NCBI GenBank assembly: GCA_039584685.1
Contig: JBDGXI010000002.1
Span: forward strand, 1-64,000
Origin: Benthicola sp039584685
GTDB lineage: Bacteria; Gemmatimonadota; Gemmatimonadetes; Palauibacterales; Palauibacteraceae
DNA: 64,000 nt
Reading direction: 5' to 3'
Shown: one piece after another, positions 58,745 to 64,000 of the stretch
How the letters are laid out: each line of letters starts with the position of its first letter
Numbering within the stretch: the stretch's first letter is position 1
Made by a program: the position numbers and the translations under genes
Notes under the pieces: generated by a model
Told to the model about the DNA's origin: nothing
The model's database searches: none
Seen by the model: the letters and a program-made list of their open reading frames with translations, nothing else

Positions 58745-59773
58745 GTGAGACGCGGTAGACGACCAAATACGTCCGGGGTGCGGCTCTGGATCGGACCGCT
58801 CCTGGCCCTGACGGCGCTGGCATTGGGAGCGTGCGGCGGACCGTTTCCTCAGTCCGCGCTCGATCCGGCGTCTGACTTCGCGTGGAAACTACAGCACCTG
58901 TTCGAGGGGATCTTCCTGTGGGCAGTGGTAGTGTTCGTACTCGTCGAGGGTGCCCTGATCGTCGCGATCCTGCGTTTTCGTGAACGCCCCGGCGGACCGA
59001 CGCCAAAGGCCACGCACGGCAACACCGTACTCGAGATCGCGTGGACGCTGGCCCCCGCGGTCGTGCTCGTCTTGATAGCGATTCCCACCGTAAGAGTGAT
59101 CTGGGATGTGGATCGTCCGGCGCGTGGCGAGTCCCTGGTCGTGGAGGCGATCGGCCATCAGTGGTGGTGGGAGTTCAGGTATCCGGAGCTGGGGATCGTC
59201 ACGGCGAACGAGCTGCACATTCCGGTTGGCGTGCAGGTCGATGTTCGTCTCACGTCGGCCGATGTGATTCACAGCTTCTGGTTCCCGAGGCTCGGTGGGA
59301 AGCGGGACGTGATTCCCGGGCACGAGACCCAGATCTGGTTCACGGCCGACTCGGCCGGGTTGTACCTGGGACAGTGCGCCGAGTTCTGCGGCCTGTCGCA
59401 TGCCCTCATGAAGATGCAACTGGTGGCAGAGTCGCCGGTTGAGTTCGAAGCCTGGGTCGAGCATCAGAAATCCGATGCGCTAGTGGCGGATTCCGCCGCG
59501 TTCGCAGACGGAAGTCAGGCGTTCATGCAGGGCGGCTGCATAGCGTGCCACGCCGTTCGTGGAACCATCGCACAGGGAGTACTCGGGCCCGACCTGACGC
59601 ACGTCGGCAGTCGCCGCCGGATCGCGGCCGGCATTCTCGAGAACACGCCGGCAAACATGGAGCGCTGGATCAAGAACTCACGGGGCGTGAAGCCGGGATC
59701 GTTGATGGTCGTGCCAGAGCTCGACGATGAGACGGTGAGCCGCATAGTGGCGTATCTGCAGAGCCTGAAGTAG
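58745..59773 (+). CDS. coxB: Cytochrome c oxidase subunit II with fused cytochrome c (caa3 type)
   Basis: A 342-residue protein. A lipoprotein-like N-terminus (LALGAC) is followed by two membrane helices, the CuA domain (HQWWWEFRYPE, then VIHSFWFP and CAEFCGLSHALM giving the His, two Cys, His and Met ligands), and a C-terminal cytochrome c domain with a single CIACH haem site and a later Met (SLMVVPEL). The fused haem c marks a caa3-type oxidase, which takes electrons from soluble cytochrome c. GTG at 58745; first gene of coxB-coxA-coxC-coxD. Confidence 0.95.
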   Translation: MRRGRRPNTSGVRLWIGPLLALTALALGACGGPFPQSALDPASDFAWKLQHLFEGIFLWAVVVFVLVEGALIVAILRFRERPGGPTPKATHGNTVLEIAWTLAPAVVLVLIAIPTVRVIWDVDRPARGESLVVEAIGHQWWWEFRYPELGIVTANELHIPVGVQVDVRLTSADVIHSFWFPRLGGKRDVIPGHETQIWFTADSAGLYLGQCAEFCGLSHALMKMQLVAESPVEFEAWVEHQKSDALVADSAAFADGSQAFMQGGCIACHAVRGTIAQGVLGPDLTHVGSRRRIAAGILENTPANMERWIKNSRGVKPGSLMVVPELDDETVSRIVAYLQSLK

Positions 59774-59826
59774 GGACGCGGCGGCAGCCGGGCCCGATCG
59801 GGAATACCAGGAGCACAGGGGAATAC

Positions 59827-61656
59827 ATGGCAGTCACGGCAGCCAGTCCGTCCGGAAGCGCGGGCCACGCGCACGAAGGCACGTATTCGGGTGGACTCCT
59901 CAGCTGGATCACCACGGTCGATCACAAGCGGATCGGCGTCATGTATGGTGTGAGCGCCTTCTTCTTCTTCCTGGTCGGAGGGATCGAAGCTCTCCTCATC
60001 CGGCTCCAGCTCGGATCTCCAGAAAGCACGCTGATCGATCCGGATCTGTACAACCAGCTGTTCACGATGCATGGCACGACGATGGTGTTCCTGGCCATCA
60101 TGCCCCTGAGTGCAGCCTTCTTCAACTTCATCGTTCCCCTGCAGATCGGTGCCCGGGACGTTGCCTTTCCCCGGCTGAACGCGTTCAGCTTCTGGGTGTT
60201 CTTCCTGGGCGCCCTGTTCATGAACGCCAGCTTTCTGTTCGGGGGAGCGCCTGACGCGGGCTGGTTCGGCTACGCCAACCTCACGTCCACCCAGTATTCG
60301 CCGGGTATGCGCGTCGACTTCTGGGTCATCGGCCTGTTGGTGCTTGGTGTCTCATCCATCGCGGCCGCGCTGAACTTCATCGTGACTATCATCAATCTGC
60401 GTTGCGAAGGCATGACGCTGATGCGCATGCCCTTGTTTACGTGGATGACCTTGATCACGTCGTTCCTTCTGGTGATGGCGTTCCCGGCGATCACCGTGGG
60501 TCTCGTGCTCCTCATGTTTGATCGCATGTTCGGCACCCTGTTCTTCAATCCCATGGCGGGTGGCGACGTTCTGCTGTGGCAGCACCTGTTCTGGATCTTC
60601 GGGCATCCGGAGGTATACATCCTCCTGCTTCCAGGGCTCGGAATGGTCTCCGAGATCATCCCGGTGTTCTCGCGAAAACCGCTCTTCGGCTACGCCTTCG
60701 TCGTCTACTCGGGAATCCTGATCGCCTTCCTGGGTTTTGGAGTGTGGGCTCATCACATGTTCGCCGTGGGGCTCGGCCCGGTGGCCAACACTGTGTTCTC
60801 CGCGGCCACCATGCTCATCGCGATTCCGACCGGCGTGAAGATCTTCAACTGGATCGCGACCCTGTGGGGCGGCTCGCTGCGTATGCGCACGCCGCTCTAC
60901 TTCTCGCTCGGGTTCATCGCGATGTTCATCATCGGCGGGTTGAGCGGCGTGATGCACGCGTCGGCAGCCGCCGATCTCCAGCAGACGGACACGTACTTCA
61001 TCGTGGCCCACATCCACTACGTGCTCTTCGGCGGCGTGATGTTCGCCCTGTTCGCTGGCATGTATTACTGGATTCCGAAGGTCACGGGTCGCATGCTCAG
61101 CGACCGGCTCGGCAAGCTTCACTTCTGGATCATGTTGATTTCGTTCAACCTGACCTTCTTCCCGCAGCACTTCCTCGGCCTGCATGGGATGCCCCGACGC
61201 ACGTTCACATACGAGTCCGGTCTCGGCTTCGAGGCCATGAACCTGATGTCTACGGTCGGCTCCATGTTCCTGGGCGCATCGATGCTGATCTTCATCTGGA
61301 ACGTGCTCCACATGCTGCGGAAGGGCCCGCCGGCCGGAGACGATCCGTGGGACGGTGCCACGCTCGAATGGTCCATGGCATCCCCGCCGCCACACTACAA
61401 CTTCCGGGCCCTGCCGGTGGTGCATAGCCGGGACCCACTGTGGGCGGCGGACACGACCGAGGCGGTGCCCGGCGACGATCCGAGCGTACCGGAGCCTCAC
61501 ATGCCCGGACCCTCGTATTTCCCGTTCGTCACCGCCGTCGGGATCGTAGTCATGGCAGCAGGGGGTCTGACCACGGCACTTCCGGTGGTCGCAGTGGGCG
61601 TGGCGTTGATCCTGTTCGGTATCTACGGCTGGGCCTTCCAGCCGCTCGAGCACTAG
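59827..61656 (+). CDS. coxA: Cytochrome c oxidase subunit I
   Basis: A 609-residue haem-copper oxidase subunit with 12 or more membrane helices. Haem and copper ligands: FTMHGTTM, GHPEVYILLLPG (His, Glu and the cross-linked Tyr), VWAHHMFAVG and VAHIHYVLFGG. The D-channel Asp (GARDVAFPR) and K-channel Lys (IPTGVKIFNW) are both present, so it is an A-type oxidase. A C-terminal extension of about 60 residues adds further membrane helices. ATG at 59827, 53 bases after coxB. Confidence 0.97.
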   Translation: MAVTAASPSGSAGHAHEGTYSGGLLSWITTVDHKRIGVMYGVSAFFFFLVGGIEALLIRLQLGSPESTLIDPDLYNQLFTMHGTTMVFLAIMPLSAAFFNFIVPLQIGARDVAFPRLNAFSFWVFFLGALFMNASFLFGGAPDAGWFGYANLTSTQYSPGMRVDFWVIGLLVLGVSSIAAALNFIVTIINLRCEGMTLMRMPLFTWMTLITSFLLVMAFPAITVGLVLLMFDRMFGTLFFNPMAGGDVLLWQHLFWIFGHPEVYILLLPGLGMVSEIIPVFSRKPLFGYAFVVYSGILIAFLGFGVWAHHMFAVGLGPVANTVFSAATMLIAIPTGVKIFNWIATLWGGSLRMRTPLYFSLGFIAMFIIGGLSGVMHASAAADLQQTDTYFIVAHIHYVLFGGVMFALFAGMYYWIPKVTGRMLSDRLGKLHFWIMLISFNLTFFPQHFLGLHGMPRRTFTYESGLGFEAMNLMSTVGSMFLGASMLIFIWNVLHMLRKGPPAGDDPWDGATLEWSMASPPPHYNFRALPVVHSRDPLWAADTTEAVPGDDPSVPEPHMPGPSYFPFVTAVGIVVMAAGGLTTALPVVAVGVALILFGIYGWAFQPLEH

Positions 61657-61672
61657 AGAACGAGGAGCGGGC

Positions 61673-62266
61673 GTGAGTCAGACGGACGCGGCGACGATGG
61701 AAATGCACTCGGCGACGGGACTCCCGAATCGGAAGGTCCTGATGTGGGCCTTCATCGGGTCGGAGTGTATGCTGTTCGGCTCGCTGATCATCGTATACAT
61801 GGTCTACAGGGGAAAAAGTCTGGTCGGACCGTATCCCGCCGATCTACTGAATATCCCGTTCATCACGGTCACCACCTTCGTTCTCCTGATGAGCAGCCTC
61901 ATGATGGTCCTGGCGCTCTCCGCCGTCCAACGCGGAGACATGAGGTGGGGCAAGGTGTGGCTGTTCATGACGGCGTTCTTCGGAATGATATTCCTGGGCG
62001 GCCAGGTATACGAGTTCACGCACTTCGTGCACGAGGGGCTCACGCTCCAGACCAACCTGTTCGGCGGCAGCTTCTTCCTGCTGACGGGCACTCACGGAGC
62101 GCACGTCACGGTCGGGGTGATCTGGCTGCTCAGCCTGTTCTTCATGGCGCAGCGAGGGAGCCTGACCCAGGCCAACGCGGAGACCGTGGAGATCGCCGGT
62201 CTGTACTGGCATTTCGTGGACGTCGTGTGGATCGTTCTGTTTACCCTCATCTATCTGCTGGTCTAG
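61673..62266 (+). CDS. coxC: Cytochrome c oxidase subunit III
   Basis: A 197-residue, short-type subunit III with about five membrane helices. Typical stretches: MWAFIGSECMLFGSLI, GQVYEFTHFVHEGL, TGTHGAHVTVGVIWLL and the C-terminal GLYWHFVDVVWIVLF. GTG at 61673 follows GAGGAGCGG. Operon neighbour on both sides is oxidase. Confidence 0.94.
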   Translation: MSQTDAATMEMHSATGLPNRKVLMWAFIGSECMLFGSLIIVYMVYRGKSLVGPYPADLLNIPFITVTTFVLLMSSLMMVLALSAVQRGDMRWGKVWLFMTAFFGMIFLGGQVYEFTHFVHEGLTLQTNLFGGSFFLLTGTHGAHVTVGVIWLLSLFFMAQRGSLTQANAETVEIAGLYWHFVDVVWIVLFTLIYLLV

Positions 62267-62282
62267 AAGGAGCGGGCGCTGA

Positions 62283-62588
62283 ATGACGCAGACCCACGAG
62301 CAGGCGGAGCACGCACACCCGAGCAACCGCACCTACGTCATCGTAGCTGCAATACTCGGCGTGATTACGGCCGTCGAAGTGGCGGTGTTCTACCTGGACG
62401 CTTTGAAGCCGGTGCTCGTGCCGATTCTTCTCACGCTTTCGGCGGCCAAGTTCACCATGGTTGTGGGCTTCTTCATGCACCTGAAGTTCGACTCCCGTTT
62501 GTATCGCGCGTTGTTCATCGGTCCCCTGGTCGTAGCGATTGCCGTCATGATGGCGATGTTTCTCCTGTATGGCGTGTTCCGCGCCTGA
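62283..62588 (+). CDS. coxD: Cytochrome c oxidase subunit IV
   Basis: A 101-residue protein with three membrane helices, of the COX4_pro/CyoD group: VIVAAILGVITAVEVAVFYL, then KFTMVVGFFMHLKFDSRL and a last helix (LVVAIAVMMAMFLLYGV). ATG at 62283, preceded by AAGGAGCGGG. It helps assembly of the oxidase and closes the operon. Confidence 0.9.
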   Translation: MTQTHEQAEHAHPSNRTYVIVAAILGVITAVEVAVFYLDALKPVLVPILLTLSAAKFTMVVGFFMHLKFDSRLYRALFIGPLVVAIAVMMAMFLLYGVFRA

Positions 62589-62666
62589 GGCACGGGCAAG
62601 GAGACGCGCGAAGCGAAACCCTCCGCCGTGCTGGACGAGGCACTCCACCGCTACTAACCTCGATTC

Positions 62667-64000
62667 ATGACTGATCCACCAACTTCGTGCGCCTGCGACG
62701 GCGATGGCGACGGCGACTGCACGATACCCGGATCCCCGAAACTGAGCGAAGGCGCTGACGGACCTGTCGTCCGGGTCGAGTTCCGGGTCGAGGACATGGA
62801 TTGTTCCAGCTGTCTGGACACGATTCGCAGGGCCCTCGAAAAGCGGACCGGGATCGCCGTGGTGGAGGGCAGTCCCGTCTCGCGCCGCCTCGAGGTCGAC
62901 TACGATCCTCGGCTGCTGGACGCGGAGACGATCCGGCGGGAGATCGGAGACCTGGGCTACCGGGTGCTCGTTCCGTCGGGTCGAGGAGAGACGGCGATTC
63001 GCGCGTGGTCCAGCTCGCGGGCGTATCGGACATACCTTGCTGGAATCCTGTTCCTCTCCGGGCTCGCCCTCCGCCTGGTCCTGCACGGAACCGTAGTGGA
63101 TTCCCACGGGGCTCCCTCCTTGCCGGGTGGCGAGGATCTCCTGTTCGTGGCGGCAGCCATCGTGGGCTCTTTGAACTTCCTTCCTCGTGCCCTGGGCGCC
63201 CTCAGAGGGCGCGTGCTCGACATGCACGTGCTCATGCTGCTGGCCGTGATCGGCGCGGCGGCCATCGGCGAGTACATGGAGGCTGCGGCGATCGCCTTCC
63301 TTTTCTCCGTGGCCGAACTGCTGGAGGGGTTCGCTGCCGAGCGCGCGGAAGCGTCGGTTCGATCGCTGATGGAGTTGTCTCCCGACGTGGCGCGGGTCAG
63401 AAGAGAAGGGCGTGAAGTATCGGTCCGGGCGGCTGAGGTCGCCGCCGGCGATCTGGTCGTCGTAAGACCCGGCGAGAGAATTCCTGTTGATGGCGAGGTC
63501 GTCGAGGGTCACTCGGCGGTGAACGAGGCGCCGATCACCGGCGAGGCGATGCCCGCAGAGAAGGCTGGGGGGGACCACGTCTACGCCGGGTCGATAGTGC
63601 ACGAAGGGTTCCTCGTGGTTCGCAGCGGGCGGGATGCCGGAGACACGACTCTGGCGCGCATGATCCGGCTGATCGAGGAGGCGGAGCGCCGGCGTTCTCC
63701 CAGCGAGCGATTCGTGGAGCGCTTCGCACGCTACTATACTCCTGCCGTCACGGTAGGCGCCCTCCTGGTCGTAGTGATTCCAGTCGTCATCCTCGGGCAA
63801 CCCTTCGCAACCTGGCTGTTACGCGGACTTACCCTCCTGGTCATCGCGTGCCCCTGCGCCCTGGTGATCTCGACCCCCGTTTCCGTGGTCAGTGCCATCA
63901 CGAGCGCCGCCCGCAACGGGGTGTTGATCAAGGGAGGGGCCAGCCTCGAGCGTATGGCGGAAGTTCGGGTCGTAGCGTTTGACAAGACGGGCACCCTCAC
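62667..64000 (+). CDS. Heavy-metal P1B-type ATPase (Zn/Cd/Pb type), partial at the window end
   Basis: The 5' portion (about 444 codons) of a metal-exporting P-type ATPase. An N-terminal HMA domain has MDCSSCLDTI, the membrane part has VLMLLAVIGAAAIGEYMEAAAI and the CPC motif at Cys395-Pro-Cys397, the actuator is present (NEAPITGEAMP, with GE for GES-type phosphatase motif), and the phosphorylation site DKTGT begins at residue 439. The EYMEAAAIAFLFSVAELLE helix is typical of Zn/Cd/Pb exporters (ZntA/CadA) rather than Cu pumps. The N-terminus also has a Cys/Asp-rich stretch (CACDGDGDGDC). ATG at 62667; the nucleotide-binding domain lies beyond the window. Confidence 0.9.
   Translation, partial: MTDPPTSCACDGDGDGDCTIPGSPKLSEGADGPVVRVEFRVEDMDCSSCLDTIRRALEKRTGIAVVEGSPVSRRLEVDYDPRLLDAETIRREIGDLGYRVLVPSGRGETAIRAWSSSRAYRTYLAGILFLSGLALRLVLHGTVVDSHGAPSLPGGEDLLFVAAAIVGSLNFLPRALGALRGRVLDMHVLMLLAVIGAAAIGEYMEAAAIAFLFSVAELLEGFAAERAEASVRSLMELSPDVARVRREGREVSVRAAEVAAGDLVVVRPGERIPVDGEVVEGHSAVNEAPITGEAMPAEKAGGDHVYAGSIVHEGFLVVRSGRDAGDTTLARMIRLIEEAERRRSPSERFVERFARYYTPAVTVGALLVVVIPVVILGQPFATWLLRGLTLLVIACPCALVISTPVSVVSAITSAARNGVLIKGGASLERMAEVRVVAFDKTGTL

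Noticed and set aside
1..64000. CRISPR array, insertion sequence or prophage
   Set aside because: No regularly spaced repeats, transposase, integrase or phage structural gene was seen; the region is core genome throughout.

Overview
This window is a dense, GC-rich stretch of bacterial chromosome made almost entirely of core genes. The gene set indicates a diderm bacterium: an MCE-type (Mla) lipid transporter, a heptose-bisphosphate phosphatase, several lipoproteins, and rod-shape and peptidoglycan genes. The combination of a DUF4175 protein followed by a TPR protein and a secreted GATase-like protein, a Ser/Thr kinase with a C-terminal membrane anchor, an M14 peptidase with a GATase-like tail and a bacilliredoxin makes me suspect Gemmatimonadota. 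That placement rests on pattern recognition, not a search. I see no tRNA, rRNA, CRISPR array, insertion sequence or prophage, and no gene-free stretch over 300 bases.

Layout. 1-2.05 kb, minus strand: a broken phospholipase C gene, a DUF948 protein and ptsN. 2.2-12.1 kb, plus strand: murA and pgeF, then the classical translation/transcription cluster rimP-nusA-ylxQ-infB-ylxP-rbfA-truB-ribF. 12.2-17.3 kb: rpsO, pnp, an M16 peptidase and alanine dehydrogenase. 17.5-23.0 kb: the rod-shape operon mreBCD-mrdA-rodA. 23-30.6 kb: accD, folC, a bacilliredoxin, hisS, proS, a Nif3-like protein and a membrane Ser/Thr kinase. 30.6-33.9 kb, minus strand: mlaE-mlaF-mlaD and a small lipoprotein. 34-39.9 kb: a large secreted M14 peptidase, clpB and a lipoprotein. 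40-50.2 kb: mce (minus), trxA, then a tightly coupled series rsmI-DUF4175-TPR-secreted protein-aminotransferase-TonB-like protein. 50.3-58.6 kb: valS, a lipoprotein, selA, gmhB, purN, purH. 58.6-64 kb: a caa3-type cytochrome oxidase operon behind a clear sigma-70-like promoter, then a Zn/Cd-type P-ATPase that runs off the window.

Most genes are packed with 0-15 base gaps or overlap by 3-4 bases in an NTGA pattern (ATGA, GTGA, TTGA). Two genes, pgeF and the TonB-like gene, appear to use CTG in the same arrangement, each behind a good Shine-Dalgarno sequence. Other points worth a second look: MurA carries Asp where the fosfomycin-reactive Cys normally sits; the phospholipase C gene has lost its central zinc-binding segment at a junction that creates a TAG; a structured, terminator-ended leader precedes rimP-nusA; selA stands without selB or selD; and the DUF4175 series looks like one co-translated envelope module of unknown function.
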